A DNA stretch of 64,000 bases from Corynebacterium liangguodongii (GCF_003070865.1 NZ_CP026948.1:930001-994000), one strand, 5' to 3'. Shown: positions 1 through 10,001, counted from the first letter of the stretch. Translations and numbers: made by a program. Notes: generated from the sequence alone by a model not told the origin.

Positions 1-332
1 CCGGCTCGGCCGGCGATACCGTCATCTTCGAGGAGTTCAAGGGCACGGGCAACGCGGAGCTGAAGCTGGATCGCAAGATCGCCGAGCGGCGCGTGTTCCC
101 GGCCGTCGACGTCAACCCCTCGGGCACCCGCAAGGACGAGCTTCTCCTCGCGCCTGAGGAGGCGCGCATCATGCACAAGCTGCGCCGTATCCTCTCGGCC
201 CTCGACCCGCAGCAGTCGATCGACATGCTGATCAAGCAGCTGAAGAAGACGAAGACGAACGGCGAGTTCCTCATGGGCGTGGCGCAGTCGGCGCCGATGG
301 CGGCGGACAAGAACGAAGAGGAGTACCTCTGA
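1..332 (+). CDS. rho: transcription termination factor Rho, C-terminal part (partial)
   Basis: The frame is open from base 3 and ends at a TGA at 330-332, giving 109 C-terminal residues. The translation carries the Rho C-terminal signatures [24 protein letters not shown] and SGTRKDELL, which follow the ATPase core of this hexameric RNA helicase. Rho binds untranslated RNA and dislodges RNA polymerase. The N-terminal and Walker parts lie outside the window. The stop codon shares one base with the prfA start, so the two are translationally coupled. This Rho is relevant to the rest of the window, because the convergent gene ends here lack intrinsic terminators. Confidence 0.95.
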   Translation, partial: GSAGDTVIFEEFKGTGNAELKLDRKIAERRVFPAVDVNPSGTRKDELLLAPEEARIMHKLRRILSALDPQQSIDMLIKQLKKTKTNGEFLMGVAQSAPMAADKNEEEYL

Positions 333-1408
333 TGGCTGGTGAAGTCTCACTCGTTGACGACTACGTCTCCGAATACGAGGGCATCCAGGCCCAGATGGGG
401 GACCCGGATGTGGCCGGGGACGCCGATCAGTTCCGCAAGCTCTCGAAGCGCTACGCCGAGCTGCAGCCGATCATCAACGTCTATAACCGGCTCACGCAGG
501 CCCGCGACGATTTCGAGGCGGCCTCCGAGATGGCGAGCGAGGACAAGGAGTTCGCCGAGGAGGCGCAGCGACTTGAGGGCGAGATCGCGGTGCTCGAGGA
601 AGAGCTGGCCGACCTGCTTGCCCCGCGGGATGAGCACGACGGCGACGACATCATCATGGAGATCAAGGCCGGGGCCGGCGGCGAGGAGGCCGCGCTCTTC
701 GCCGCGGACCTCGCGCGCATGTACCAGAAATACTGCGAGAAGCACGGCCTGAACTGGGAGGTGTTGGACCTCGCGGAGTCCGACCTCGGCGGCGCCAAGG
801 ACTTGACGGTGGCGATCAAGGCGAAGACCCCCTCGCGGGACGGGGCGTGGTCGCTGCTGAAGTTCGAAGGCGGCGTCCACCGCGTGCAGCGCGTTCCGGT
901 GACCGAGTCCCAAGGGCGCATCCAGACCTCCGCGGCCGGGGTGTACGTCTTCCCGGAGCCGGAGGAGGTTGCCTCCGTCAACATCGACGAGAAGGACCTG
1001 CGCATCGATGTCTACCGCTCCTCCGGCAAGGGCGGTCAGGGCGTGAACACGACCGACTCGGCGGTGCGCATCACGCACCTGCCGACGAACATCGTGGTGA
1101 CCTGCCAGAACGAGCGCTCCCAGATCCAGAACAAGGCGCGCGCGATGCAGGTCTTGCAGGCCCGGCTCGACCAGCTCGAACGGGAGAAGGCGGAGGCCGA
1201 GGAGGCCGAGGGCCGCGCCTCCCAGGTGCGCACGATGGACCGCTCCGAGCGCATCCGCACCTATAACTGGCCGGAGAACCGCATCAACGATCACCGGATC
1301 AACTTCAAGGCGAACAACCTCGATTCGGTGCTCGACGGCAACCTCGACGAGCTCATCGCCGCGCTGCAGAAGCATGAGCGCCAGGAGCGCCTTGAAGCAG
1401 AGCAGTAG
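332..1408 (+). CDS. prfA: peptide chain release factor 1
   Basis: The 358-residue product has the usual length of bacterial RF1, which reads UAA and UAG at the ribosomal A site and triggers peptide hydrolysis. The catalytic GGQ lies near residue 234 in [20 protein letters not shown]. The codon-recognition tripeptide is PVT in the context [17 protein letters not shown], a form common in actinobacteria, and marks RF1 rather than RF2. The ATG overlaps the rho TGA by one base. The next gene, prmC, methylates the GGQ glutamine of release factors, so substrate and modifying enzyme are adjacent. Confidence 0.97.
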   Translation: MAGEVSLVDDYVSEYEGIQAQMGDPDVAGDADQFRKLSKRYAELQPIINVYNRLTQARDDFEAASEMASEDKEFAEEAQRLEGEIAVLEEELADLLAPRDEHDGDDIIMEIKAGAGGEEAALFAADLARMYQKYCEKHGLNWEVLDLAESDLGGAKDLTVAIKAKTPSRDGAWSLLKFEGGVHRVQRVPVTESQGRIQTSAAGVYVFPEPEEVASVNIDEKDLRIDVYRSSGKGGQGVNTTDSAVRITHLPTNIVVTCQNERSQIQNKARAMQVLQARLDQLEREKAEAEEAEGRASQVRTMDRSERIRTYNWPENRINDHRINFKANNLDSVLDGNLDELIAALQKHERQERLEAEQ

Positions 1409-2240
1409 GCAGCTCGTCGCGGCCGCGGCGCGCGTGCTAGCCGACGCCGGGGTCGACACCCCGCTCGTCGACGCGCGCCTCATCGCCGCAGACCTCCTCG
1501 GCCTCGCCCCCCTCGAGGTCAACTTCGCCGAGGTTCCCGACGGGTTCGAGGAGCGCTATAGGGAGCGCATCGCGCGCCGCGCGCGCCGCGAGCCGCTGCA
1601 GCACATCACCGGCGTGGCAGCGTTCGGCCCCCTCGAGCTTGCCGTCGGCCCGGGGGTGTTTATCCCGCGCCCTGAGACGGAGGTGCTCGCGGAGTGGGCG
1701 GTGCGCGCGCTCGCTGGCGTCGACAAGCCGCGCGTGGTGGACCTTGGTACGGGCTCGGGCGCGCTGGCCATCGCTATCGCGCACGCGCGTGGCGACGCCT
1801 CCGTCACCGCCGTCGACGCCTCAACCGTAGCCAGGGACTACGCCGCCGCCAACGCGCGGCGCGCGGGGGTAAGCGTTGACGTCGTCGCCGGGGACTTCAC
1901 CGACCCGGGTCTCCTCGCGCCGCTGCGCGGCCGCGTCGATCTCGTCGTCTCCAACCCGCCCTATGTCCCGGAGAACCCGGGGCTGAGCCCGGAGGTGTAT
2001 TTCGACCCGCACGAGGCCGTGTTCTCGGGCGCGAGCGGCATGGACGCCATCCGCGGTCTCATCCCCGTTGCGGCCGCGCTGCTGGCGCCGGGCGGCGCGC
2101 TCGGGATCGAGCACGACGAGGAGACCTCCGAGCTCGTGTTGCGGGAGGTCGCGGCGCACGGCGAGCTGGGCGAGCCTGCGGTGCTGCGGGACCTCACCGG
2201 GCGGGCGAGGTTTGTCACGGCGAGTAAGGTAGTGCGGTAG
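1374..2240 (+). CDS. prmC: release factor glutamine methyltransferase PrmC (HemK)
   Basis: The 288-residue product is an SAM-dependent methyltransferase that N5-methylates the glutamine of the release-factor GGQ motif. It shows the SAM-binding strand [16 protein letters not shown] and the catalytic NPPY in [14 protein letters not shown], which holds the glutamine amide. The ATG at 1374 overlaps prfA by 35 nt. A TTG at 1392 is an alternative start that would shorten the overlap, and the sequence does not decide between them. It belongs to the rho-prfA-prmC-tsaC-wecA run. Confidence 0.94.
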   Translation: MSARSALKQSSRQLVAAAARVLADAGVDTPLVDARLIAADLLGLAPLEVNFAEVPDGFEERYRERIARRARREPLQHITGVAAFGPLELAVGPGVFIPRPETEVLAEWAVRALAGVDKPRVVDLGTGSGALAIAIAHARGDASVTAVDASTVARDYAAANARRAGVSVDVVAGDFTDPGLLAPLRGRVDLVVSNPPYVPENPGLSPEVYFDPHEAVFSGASGMDAIRGLIPVAAALLAPGGALGIEHDEETSELVLREVAAHGELGEPAVLRDLTGRARFVTASKVVR

Positions 2241-2267
2241 CTAGAAACCCACGCGCGAAGGAGAACC

Positions 2268-2933
2268 ATGCCGAGCCAGACGTATGACTGCCTGTCCCCT
2301 GACGGTAGGGCCCAAGGACTTGCCGCCGCGGCGGACGCGATTCGGGCCGGCCAGTGCGTGGTGCTGCCGACCGACACCGTCTACGGCATCGGGTGCGATG
2401 CATTCAACAACGATGCGGTGGCAAAGCTCTTGGCCACCAAGCGCCGTGGGCCCGACATGCCCGTGCCCGTGCTCGTCGGCTCGTGGTCGACCATCCAGGG
2501 GCTGGTGCGGGAGTTCAGTGATACCGCGAAGATCCTCGTGGAGGCGTTTTGGCCCGGCGGGCTCTCGATCGTCGTGCCCGAGGCGCCCTCTCTGCCGTGG
2601 AACCTCGGTGATACCCGCGGCACGGTCTTGTTGCGCATGCCGAACCAGCCGCTGGCGATCGAGCTTTTGCGCGAAGTCGGGCCGATGGCCGTGTCCTCGG
2701 CGAACCTCTCCGGCCACGACGCGGCGGTGACCACATCGCAGGCCCGCCAGCAGTTCGGCAACGCCATCCCGGTCTACCTCGACGGCGGGCGCGCGGAGGT
2801 AGGTACGGCCTCGACTATCGTGGATATTTCCGGGCCGCACCCTGTCATTTTGCGCCACGGAGCGGTCAGCGCGGAGCGCATCGGTGAAGTGTTGGGCCTT
2901 GACCCGGAGAGCATGAGCAGGGCCAGGTCCTAG
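2268..2933 (+). CDS. tsaC: L-threonylcarbamoyladenylate synthase (TsaC/Sua5/YrdC family)
   Basis: This 221-residue YrdC-fold enzyme condenses threonine, bicarbonate and ATP to threonylcarbamoyl-AMP, the precursor of the t6A37 modification of ANN-decoding tRNAs. Visible family signatures are CVVLPTDTVYGIGCDAF near the N terminus, then KRRGPDMPVPVLV and PMAVSSANLSG. The short length means only the YrdC domain is present, without the extra Sua5 C-terminal domain. A strong ribosome site (AAGGAG, 2259-2264 region) precedes the ATG. Its TAG is immediately followed, with no gap, by the GTG of the next gene, so coupling is likely. Confidence 0.94.
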   Translation: MPSQTYDCLSPDGRAQGLAAAADAIRAGQCVVLPTDTVYGIGCDAFNNDAVAKLLATKRRGPDMPVPVLVGSWSTIQGLVREFSDTAKILVEAFWPGGLSIVVPEAPSLPWNLGDTRGTVLLRMPNQPLAIELLREVGPMAVSSANLSGHDAAVTTSQARQQFGNAIPVYLDGGRAEVGTASTIVDISGPHPVILRHGAVSAERIGEVLGLDPESMSRARS

Positions 2934-4112
2934 GTGGGCGGCGCAGGCGTGCCGCTGCGCGAGCTCGGGCTCGTCCTCCTGACCGCCGCGGCCATTACCT
3001 ACCTCATGACGGGCCCTGTGCGCTCGCTGCTCGTGCGCACAGGGCGCGTCGCGGAGATCCGCACCCGCGACGTGCACACCCAGCCGACGCCTTCGCTCGG
3101 CGGGCTGGCGATGTTCAGCGGGTTTATCTGCGCGGTCTTCCTCGCCGAGCAGCTGCCCGCGCTCACCCGCGGGTTCGCGCCCGTGACCCCGGAGATGACC
3201 GCGGTGGTCGCCGGGGCGTTCGCGATCGTCATCGTCGGACTTGTTGATGACCTCTACGAGCTCGGTGCGCTGACCAAGCTCATTGGTCAGTGCCTCGCCG
3301 CAGTCTTACTGAGCTTCCTCGGCGTGACGTTTACCGTGTTCTTTGTCCCCTTCGGCGACGGGACCACGCTCATCCTCGACCAGGTTCAGGGGATGGCCGT
3401 GGCCGCGCTTTTTACCGTGGTGCTGATTAACGCGGTGAACTTCGTCGATGGCATCGACGGCCTGGCAGCGGGCCTCGGCATGATCGCCGGGGGAGCGATC
3501 CTGGTCTACTCGCTGACCATCCTGCACGATCAGGCAGGTGCGGTCTCTGCCTACCCGCCGGCGATTATCTGCGCTGCGCTCGTGGGCATCTGCGCCGGCT
3601 TTTTGCCACACAACTTCGAGCCCGCGCGCATCTTCATGGGCGATTCCGGGGCGATGCTCATCGGGCTGCTGCTCGCTGCGGCCTCGATCAGCGCCTCCGG
3701 CAAGATCAACATGTCGCTCTACGGCACGGCGGACTTCATCGCGCTCATCAGCCCCGTCATGGTCGTGGGGGCCGCGGTGGCGCTGCCGGTGATCGATCTC
3801 GTCTGGGCCGTGGTGCGGCGGGCGGCGAAGGGGCAGAGCCCGGCGACGGCTGATGCCGGGCACATCCACCACCGCCTCCTGCGGCTGGGGCACACGCACC
3901 GGCGCACCGTGCTGGTGCTCTACACGTGGGTCTCAGCAGTCGCCTTCGGCGCCGTGAGTTTTTCCATTGTGCCCGTGCGCTTCGCTGTGGGAGTGACCGC
4001 CATCGCCGTCGTCGCGGCGGCGCTGCTCACGGCCGTGCCGCTGCTGTCCTCGCGCGAGGCCACCGGCGCTAGCGGGAGAAGACCTCGGAGATCGGGGTCG
4101 CGCCGTCGTTAA
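2934..4112 (+). CDS. wecA: undecaprenyl-phosphate GlcNAc-1-phosphate transferase (WecA/Rfe)
   Basis: This 392-residue polytopic membrane enzyme of the MraY/WecA family transfers a sugar-1-phosphate from a UDP-sugar to decaprenyl phosphate. In mycolic-acid bacteria this starts the linker that joins arabinogalactan to peptidoglycan. The aspartate motif VDDLYELGALTKLIGQ, the substrate motif NFVDGIDGLAAG and the late motif HIHHRLLRLGH are all present. It starts with GTG directly after the tsaC stop. The basic tail SGRRPRRSGSRRR overlaps the end of the convergent frameshifted gene by 44 nt. Confidence 0.93.
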   Translation: MGGAGVPLRELGLVLLTAAAITYLMTGPVRSLLVRTGRVAEIRTRDVHTQPTPSLGGLAMFSGFICAVFLAEQLPALTRGFAPVTPEMTAVVAGAFAIVIVGLVDDLYELGALTKLIGQCLAAVLLSFLGVTFTVFFVPFGDGTTLILDQVQGMAVAALFTVVLINAVNFVDGIDGLAAGLGMIAGGAILVYSLTILHDQAGAVSAYPPAIICAALVGICAGFLPHNFEPARIFMGDSGAMLIGLLLAAASISASGKINMSLYGTADFIALISPVMVVGAAVALPVIDLVWAVVRRAAKGQSPATADAGHIHHRLLRLGHTHRRTVLVLYTWVSAVAFGAVSFSIVPVRFAVGVTAIAVVAAALLTAVPLLSSREATGASGRRPRRSGSRRR

Positions 4113-4750
4113 ACTCCACCACGCGACCGTCGGTCGGCGGGTGTGCCACCGCCGCCGCGATGCATTCGGCGACGTTGGCCCGGCTCGTGGAAAAGCGCCC
4201 CTCCCCTGTGACGTCGATCTCGTGAGTGGCAGGGACGAACGTGAGCACGCTCGGCCGCAAGACGGTATAGGCCAGGCCCGCGTCTCGCTCGAGGCGTTCG
4301 AGATGGCCGTCCGCCACGGTCTTCGCCTGGGCGTAGGGGAAGAAGCCGTCATCGACGGGGACTTCGTGATCGGGCCCGGCGCCGTAGTAGGAGAGTGCCC
4401 CCGCGCGCTCACGGCGGCGTGCATCGAGCGAATCGCCGCGTCCCGGTCGACCGCGAAGGTGCGGGCCGGGTTGCCTCCGCCGGACCCGGCGGACCACACC
4501 ACGGTTCTGATCTCGCGGGTGCGAAACGCCTCGGCTAGCTCGCGCTCGGAGGTCTCCTCGACGTCGAGCAGCAGCGGGGTCGCGCCGGTATCGCGCACCT
4601 CCTCGGCGTGGTCGGGGTTGCGGATGATGCCAAAGATCTCGCCATCGGTGACGCGGGCGATCAAGGGCAACGCGAGCAGCGCGACGTGGCCGTGCGCTCC
4701 GATCACCGCTACGTTCCCCCGTTGGCGCTACCTGGGGTCTGGCTCGTCAT
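4069..4750 (-). pseudogene. NAD(P)-binding (epimerase-like) gene with two frameshifts
   Basis: Reading from an ATG at 4750, the first 12 codons lead into a G5 run (complement of 4716-4720), after which the homologous frame continues only if one base is added. That second frame gives the Rossmann start VAVIGAHGHVALLALPLI and runs to another G5 run (complement of 4398-4402). There the homologous frame switches again, to ALSYYGAGPDHEVP, VADGHLERLERDAGLAYTVL and RANVAECIAAA, ending at 4069. Adding one G in each run would restore about 227 residues, the normal size of atypical short-chain NAD(P)-binding proteins. The gene is either decayed or carries two homopolymer sequencing errors; if intact it would be a soluble oxidoreductase-like protein of unknown substrate. 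Confidence 0.8.
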
Positions 4751-4869
4751 GGTGGGTACGGGTCCCTTTTCTCGCGCCTTGAGGTGTTTCGAGGGTGTTT
4801 TCCTCCCAACCTAGTCGCCGAGTTCGCTGCGGGGCGATGAACCGGGTCGGGGCGGGCGTACGCGTGGAC

Positions 4870-4875
4870 TAGGAT
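4870..4875 (+). promoter_or_regulatory. -10 element of the AtpI-like gene (leaderless)
   Basis: TAGGAT ends 8 nt before the GTG at 4884. This spacing places the transcription start at or beside the start codon and favours GTG 4884 over the in-frame GTG at 4878, which lies too close to the hexamer. Confidence 0.6.
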
Positions 4876-4883
4876 GGGTGCCC

Positions 4884-5339
4884 GTGACTGAAAGCAAAGC
4901 GACGACACCCGGCGAGCTCGAAGCCCGGGATACCACCGAATACGACGACCCGCGCGCCCCGTTGTTGCGCGCGCTGCGCCTCGGCGGCATCGCGCTGGGG
5001 GCGCTCACCGTCGCCTCGTTGATGGGGTGGGGCGCAGCGCGCGGCTTGCCCGGCATTTGGGCCGTGCTCATGGGGGCGGTAATCGGCGGGGGTTTCGTCC
5101 TGCTCACGGCACTAACGGTGCTCGTGACCTCGGCGTCATCTCCGACGACGACGATGGCGGTCGTACTCGGCGGCTGGCTGGTCAAGATGGTGGTCTTAGT
5201 CCTGGTCTTGATGCTGATCCGGGACCTTACCTTCTACGATCACCTCGCGTTCGGGGTAACCACGATTGCCGCGCTCATCATCGTCCTCGGTGTCGAGGCG
5301 TGGGGTGTGATCACCACCCGGGTGGCCTACGTCGGCTAG
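4884..5339 (+). CDS. AtpI-like membrane protein upstream of ATP synthase operon
   Basis: This is a 151-residue protein (153 if GTG 4878 is used) with an acidic hydrophilic N terminus and four hydrophobic segments, starting at RLGGIALGALTVASLMGWG and ending at IAALIIVLGVEAWGVITTR. Its size, topology and position immediately before atpB match the corynebacterial AtpI-like protein. AtpI-family proteins assist c-ring assembly or Mg2+ supply in other bacteria; that role here is inference. A leaderless -10 at 4870 gives it its own promoter. A 370-nt gap separates it from atpB, so it is not obviously in the same transcript. Confidence 0.75.
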   Translation: MTESKATTPGELEARDTTEYDDPRAPLLRALRLGGIALGALTVASLMGWGAARGLPGIWAVLMGAVIGGGFVLLTALTVLVTSASSPTTTMAVVLGGWLVKMVVLVLVLMLIRDLTFYDHLAFGVTTIAALIIVLGVEAWGVITTRVAYVG

Positions 5340-5710
5340 CGGCCGCGCGGCGCCGCCTCGCGCCGGGCTAGGCACCCCCTGTGAGATAATTAACAATGGC
5401 ACCTGGCCTGCCAAAAGCGCCCATCTCGCGGTGATCTGGGCCGCATACGAGCCCGCAGGGTAGAGCACATCCCCCCGCTAGTGACCAAAAAGTGATGGAC
5501 CTGTTAGGCTAACCGCTGGGTTTGCTTGAGGTAACAACCTGCGCACCTGTGCGTTGGTCCAGATCAACCTCGAGGTTCCCCCTGTCCCGCGGTCGCTGAT
5601 GTGCGACGGAGTCCGCCGCGGTGACAGTCTTTTTGAAGACGTCCATCGCACCGCATTGACATCCATGCAATGCGGCCCGAGAACGGGAGAGAACGCTGAG
5701 CGTTACAACT
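5340..5710 (+). promoter_or_regulatory. leader/promoter region of the atp operon
   Basis: No gene is visible in these 371 nt. Two candidate -10 elements are GATAAT at 5385-5390 (in an AT-rich patch) and TAGGCT at 5505-5510. Either would give a long untranslated leader of roughly 180-310 nt. A perfect inverted repeat lies at 5651-5675, and a purine-rich ribosome site GGGAGAG at 5685-5691. I see no recognisable riboswitch. Confidence 0.55.
5651..5675 (+). repeat. perfect inverted repeat (hairpin) in atpB leader
   Basis: CCGCATTG (5651-5658) is followed by a 9-nt loop and its exact complement CAATGCGG (5668-5675). It is not followed by a T tract, so it is not a terminator. It ends 9 nt before the ribosome binding site of the first ATP synthase gene. 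Confidence 0.7.
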
Positions 5711-6517
5711 TTGGCCGAGGGCTTTAAGGGTGAATTCCACGCGCCCTCACTTGGTCCAGAATTTTTCCCGGGGCAAACGTACGGCCACATGATCGGCGAG
5801 GAATTCGCCAACGGGTGGTTCGCACTGGATCGCATCATGATCGTTCGCCTCTTCGTGGCGGCGATTTTGGTGCTCCTCTTTGTTATTGCTTTTAGGAAGC
5901 CTCAGCTGGTTCCTAAAGGTTTGCAGAACGTCGCCGAGATGGGTGTGGACTTCGTCCGCGTCCAGATCGCGGAGGACACGCTCGGGAAGAAGGACGGGAA
6001 GCGGTTCCTGCCGGTCCTCGCCACCATCTTCTTCTCGATCTTGTTCATGAACGCGGCAACGATCATCCCGGGGCTGAACATCTCGCCTAACGCGCGCATC
6101 GGCATGCCGATCGTGCTGGCGGTCGTGGCCTACATCGCGATGATCTACGCCGGGGTGAAGCGCTACGGTGCTATGTACTTCAAGCACTCGCTCATCATCC
6201 CCGGCCTGCCATGGTTCCTCCACATCCTCGTGGTGCCGATCGAGTTTTTCTCGACCTTCGTCCTGCGTCCGGTCACGCTGGCTCTTCGTCTCATGGCGAA
6301 CTTCCTGGCGGGCCACATCATCCTCGTCCTGCTGTACTCCGCTACCAACTTCTTCTTCTGGCAGCTCAACGCGTGGACGGCGGTAAGTGGCTTGACCCTG
6401 ATCGCAGCGTTGCTCTTCACCCTGTACGAGTTGATCATCATCTTCCTGCAGGCGTACATCTTCGCGCTTCTCACGGCGGTGTACATTGAGCTCTCGCTGC
6501 ACGCTGATTCGCACTAA
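5711..6517 (+). CDS. atpB: ATP synthase Fo subunit a
   Basis: This polytopic stator subunit carries the two proton half-channels beside the c-ring. The essential arginine is visible in LALRLMANFLAGHIILVL, near residue 192, and the length of about 268 residues is normal for the family. The start is uncertain. A TTG at 5711 is the first standard start in frame, but the purine-rich ribosome site GGGAGAG sits at 5685-5691, about 19 nt away. That fits better with initiation just upstream, at a CTG at 5696 or a GTT at 5702, both non-standard, giving the same frame. It is the first gene of atpBEFHAGDC. Confidence 0.93.
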   Translation: MAEGFKGEFHAPSLGPEFFPGQTYGHMIGEEFANGWFALDRIMIVRLFVAAILVLLFVIAFRKPQLVPKGLQNVAEMGVDFVRVQIAEDTLGKKDGKRFLPVLATIFFSILFMNAATIIPGLNISPNARIGMPIVLAVVAYIAMIYAGVKRYGAMYFKHSLIIPGLPWFLHILVVPIEFFSTFVLRPVTLALRLMANFLAGHIILVLLYSATNFFFWQLNAWTAVSGLTLIAALLFTLYELIIIFLQAYIFALLTAVYIELSLHADSH

Positions 6518-6574
6518 CAAAGCGCGAACTAAAGGCCAAACTGAATAACCCCACCTCAATGTCACACGCCCGGT

Positions 6575-6593
6575 GGCCGCGCGTCGCGCGGCC
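6575..6593 (+). repeat. stem-loop between atpB and atpE
   Basis: GGCCGCGC, a 3-nt loop, then GCGCGGCC form a perfect 8-bp stem, 31 nt before the atpE start. No T tract follows. It is a candidate mRNA processing or stability element ahead of the subunit needed in the largest copy number. Confidence 0.6.
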
Positions 6594-6606
6594 CTAGGGC
6601 ACCTAG

Positions 6607-6870
<264 letters not shown>

Positions 6871-6918
6871 AAGAACGCGCACATCAAACCCGTCAACCTT
6901 TTAGATCAGGAGCAACCT

Positions 6919-7485
6919 ATGACAAACGTCACTATCTTTAACGTGGCTGCAGAAGGGGAGACTCCGCTCGCCAACGAGCCGTCGATCCTCCTGCCGCCTG
7001 CGTACGACGTGGTGTGGTCGTTGGTCGTCTTCGCGGTTGTCTTCCTCCTCTTCTCCAAGTACGTCATCCCGAAGTTCCAGGAGGTCCTCGCGGAGCGCGA
7101 AGACCGCATCAAGGGCGGTATCGAGCGTGCTCAGGTTGCCCAGGCGGAAGCCAAGGCTGCTCTGGAGAAGAACAACGCCGAGCTCGCCGAGGCCCGCGCT
7201 GAGGCGGCCGAGATCCGCGAAGCCGCCCGTGCAAAGGGCAAGGAGATCGAGGCTGCACTGCGTGCCGAGGGCGAGGCCCAGCGCGCGCGCATCATCGAGG
7301 AGGGCGAAAAGCAGCTCCTCGCGTCGCGCGAGCAGGTCGTTGCCGAGCTGCGCAACGAGATGGGCCAGAACTCGATCAGCCTCGCCGAGCGCCTGCTCGG
7401 CACCGAGCTGTCGGATTCGACCCGCCGTTCCTCGACGATCGACGACTTCCTGTCCCAGCTCGACAACGTGTCCACGAGGAAGTAG
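6919..7485 (+). CDS. atpF: ATP synthase Fo subunit b
   Basis: The 188-residue product has one N-terminal membrane segment ([20 protein letters not shown], about residues 31-50) and a long charged, alanine-rich coiled coil, the peripheral stalk that links Fo subunit a to F1 delta. It precedes the ATG of atpH by only 5 nt. The b and delta subunits are separate genes here, unlike mycobacteria, where delta is fused to a second b domain. Confidence 0.95.
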   Translation: MTNVTIFNVAAEGETPLANEPSILLPPAYDVVWSLVVFAVVFLLFSKYVIPKFQEVLAEREDRIKGGIERAQVAQAEAKAALEKNNAELAEARAEAAEIREAARAKGKEIEAALRAEGEAQRARIIEEGEKQLLASREQVVAELRNEMGQNSISLAERLLGTELSDSTRRSSTIDDFLSQLDNVSTRK

Positions 7486-7490
7486 GCGAG

Positions 7491-8324
7491 ATGAAGGCAG
7501 CTAGTCGCGAAGCACAAGAGCAGGTACAGGTACGCCTCGAAGACCTGATCCGCAATTCCGACAACTCCGTCGCCGCCGCCGCTCAGATCGGCGCCGAGCT
7601 GTTTCTCGTGGTAGACCAGCTCGACGGCGAGCGCGCGCTGCGTGTCGCCGTTGCGGATCCAAGCCTCGAGCCCGCGCAGCGCACGGGGATCATGGGCGAC
7701 GTCTTCGGCAACAGGGTTGCTGATCAGACGAAGCAGGTGCTCCTCGCCGCGGCGGGTCAGGAGTGGTCGTCGCCGCGCGAGCTGCGTCAGGGGCTGATCA
7801 ACCTCGGCCGCCGCGCGCTGCTGCGTGGCGCCGAGGGGCAGGGCCAGCTCGAGCAGGTCGAAGAAGAGCTGTTCGGCCTGTCCGTGCTGCTGGAGAACAA
7901 CAAGCAGCTCACCCAGCTGCTGGCTGACCGCACTGCGACCGCCGAGAAGAAGCGTGGCCTTTTGGCAAACGTCATCTACGGCCACGTGACTATGTTCACC
8001 GAGGCCCTGGCGTTGCAGGTGATCGGCCGTCCCGAGAGCAACCCCGTCGACGACCTCGCCGCGCTCGCCACAGAGGTGGCGCAGCTGCGGGGCAAGACGG
8101 TGGCCCGTATCACCTCTGCCGAGGAGCTCAGCGACTCGCAGCGGGAAGCCCTCGCCGGCAAGCTGAAGACGATTTACGGCTGTGAGATTGCCATCCACTC
8201 TGAGGTTGACCCCAGCCTCCTCGGCGGAATGGTGATCCGCGTCGGTGACGAGGTCATCGACGGCTCCACGCGCGGAAAGATCACGCGCCTGCGGGCCGAC
8301 CTCGCCGCCACAACGGCCTACTAG
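7491..8324 (+). CDS. atpH: ATP synthase F1 subunit delta
   Basis: This 277-residue delta/OSCP subunit caps the alpha3beta3 head and binds subunit b. It is about 100 residues longer than the enterobacterial protein, the normal corynebacterial form with an N-terminal extension. The C-terminal family signature is visible as DPSLLGGMVIRVGDEVIDGSTRGKI, with LRADLAA following. It lies 5 nt after atpF and 42 nt before atpA. Confidence 0.94.
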   Translation: MKAASREAQEQVQVRLEDLIRNSDNSVAAAAQIGAELFLVVDQLDGERALRVAVADPSLEPAQRTGIMGDVFGNRVADQTKQVLLAAAGQEWSSPRELRQGLINLGRRALLRGAEGQGQLEQVEEELFGLSVLLENNKQLTQLLADRTATAEKKRGLLANVIYGHVTMFTEALALQVIGRPESNPVDDLAALATEVAQLRGKTVARITSAEELSDSQREALAGKLKTIYGCEIAIHSEVDPSLLGGMVIRVGDEVIDGSTRGKITRLRADLAATTAY

Positions 8325-8366
8325 ACAAAACATATGCTGGAACAATCTACCGAGAGCAGGAAGAAC

Positions 8367-10001
8367 ATGGCGGAGCTGACGATCTCCTCCGATGAGATCC
8401 GTAGCGCGATAGCGAACTACACCTCGAGCTACTCTGCGGAGGCCTCCCGTGAGGAGGTCGGCGTGGTGACTTCGGCCGCAGACGGCATTGCCCAGGTTTC
8501 CGGGCTGCCGGGCTGCATGACGAACGAGCTGCTCGAGTTCCCTAACGGTGTCATCGGCGTTGCCCAAAACCTCGAGACCGATCGAATCGGCGTCGTGGTG
8601 CTGGGCAACTTCGAAACCCTCTCCGAGGGCGACGAAGTCAAAAGGACCGGAGAGGTCCTATCCATCCCGGTCGGGGAGAACTTCCTCGGCCGTGTCATCA
8701 ACCCCCTGGGCCAGCCGATCGACGGCCTCGGCCCGATCGAATCAAACGAAGAGCGTGCGCTCGAGCTGCAGGCGGCCGGCGTGCTTGACCGCCAGCCGGT
8801 CGAGGAGCCCATGGCGACCGGCCTGAAGGCCATCGACGCCATGACGCCGATCGGCCGCGGCCAGCGCCAGCTCATCATCGGCGACCGCAAGACCGGCAAG
8901 ACCGCGGTGTGCATTGACACCATCTTGAACCAGAAGGCTTTCTGGGAAACCGGTGACCCGTCGAAGCAGGTCCGCTGCATCTACGTCGCCATCGGCCAGA
9001 AGGGCTCGACCATCGCCGGTGTGCGCCGCACACTCGAGGAGCGCGGCGCGCTGGAGTACACCACGATCGTGGCTGCCCCGGCCTCCGACTCTGCCGGCTT
9101 TAAGTGGCTCGCCCCGTTCTCGGCGGCGGCCCTGGGCCAGCACTGGATGTACCAGGGCAAGCACGTCCTCGTCATCTACGATGACCTGACGAAGCAGGCC
9201 GAGGCCTACCGCGCGATTTCCCTGCTGCTGCGCCGCCCGCCGGGCCGCGAGGCGTACCCGGGCGACGTGTTCTACCTGCACTCTCGCCTTCTGGAGCGCG
9301 CTGCGAAGCTGAACGACGAGCTCGGTGCCGGTTCGCTGACTGCCCTGCCGATCATCGAGACCAAGGCCAACGACGTGGGCGCGTTCATCCCGACAAACGT
9401 CATCTCCATTACCGACGGCCAGTGCTTCTTGCAGTCCGACCTGTTCAACCAGGGCGTGCGCCCGGCCATCGACGTGGGTATCTCCGTTTCCCGCGTCGGC
9501 GGCGCCGCGCAGACCAAGGGCATGAAGAAGGTCGCCGGTAACCTGCGTCTCGACCTCGCTGCGTACCGCGACCTCGAGGCCTTCGCCGCGTTCGCTTCCG
9601 ACCTCGATTCCGCCTCGAAGCGCCAGCTCGAGCGCGGCCAGCGCCTCGTCGAGCTGCTCAAGCAGGCCGAGAACAGCCCGCAGTCGGTTGAGTTCCAGAT
9701 CATCTCGATCTGGCTCGCCAACGAGGGTGTCTTCGACGTCGTTCCCGTCGCAGACGTCCGCCGCTACGAGGCCGAACTGCACGAGCACATCCGCTCTACC
9801 GCCCCGGAGGTCTACGAGCAGATCGCCGGTGGCGCGCCCCTCGACGACGCCTCGAAGGAGACCCTGCGTCGCGTCAACGAGGATTTCGCGCGCGGGTTCC
9901 GCTCCTCTGAGGGCGAGACCGTGGTGCGCGAGCCGGAGGCGGAGCCGCTCGACTCCGGCGAGGTTAAGAAGCACCAGCTCAACGTCAACCGCTCCAAGTA
10001 A
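8367..10001 (+). CDS. atpA: ATP synthase F1 subunit alpha
   Basis: The 544-residue non-catalytic nucleotide-binding subunit contains the P-loop GDRKTGKT near residue 172 and the signature [20 protein letters not shown] chose ATG 8367 ([11 protein letters not shown]), preceded by a purine-rich AGCAGGAAG site. An in-frame ATG at 8334 would add 11 residues but lacks a comparable site. The C terminus has an acidic extension after residue 500 typical of actinobacterial alpha subunits, which in mycobacteria limits ATP hydrolysis; whether it does so here is inference. Confidence 0.97.
   Translation: MAELTISSDEIRSAIANYTSSYSAEASREEVGVVTSAADGIAQVSGLPGCMTNELLEFPNGVIGVAQNLETDRIGVVVLGNFETLSEGDEVKRTGEVLSIPVGENFLGRVINPLGQPIDGLGPIESNEERALELQAAGVLDRQPVEEPMATGLKAIDAMTPIGRGQRQLIIGDRKTGKTAVCIDTILNQKAFWETGDPSKQVRCIYVAIGQKGSTIAGVRRTLEERGALEYTTIVAAPASDSAGFKWLAPFSAAALGQHWMYQGKHVLVIYDDLTKQAEAYRAISLLLRRPPGREAYPGDVFYLHSRLLERAAKLNDELGAGSLTALPIIETKANDVGAFIPTNVISITDGQCFLQSDLFNQGVRPAIDVGISVSRVGGAAQTKGMKKVAGNLRLDLAAYRDLEAFAAFASDLDSASKRQLERGQRLVELLKQAENSPQSVEFQIISIWLANEGVFDVVPVADVRRYEAELHEHIRSTAPEVYEQIAGGAPLDDASKETLRRVNEDFARGFRSSEGETVVREPEAEPLDSGEVKKHQLNVNRSK

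Noticed and set aside
347..1522. Long minus-strand open frame opposite prfA and prmC
   Set aside because: Entirely antisense to prfA and the start of prmC, with no recognisable domain, ribosome site or promoter.
4398..4402. Phase variation by the G5 runs in the NAD(P)-binding gene
   Set aside because: Five bases is short for efficient slippage, and two separate tracts would have to change together to restore the frame.
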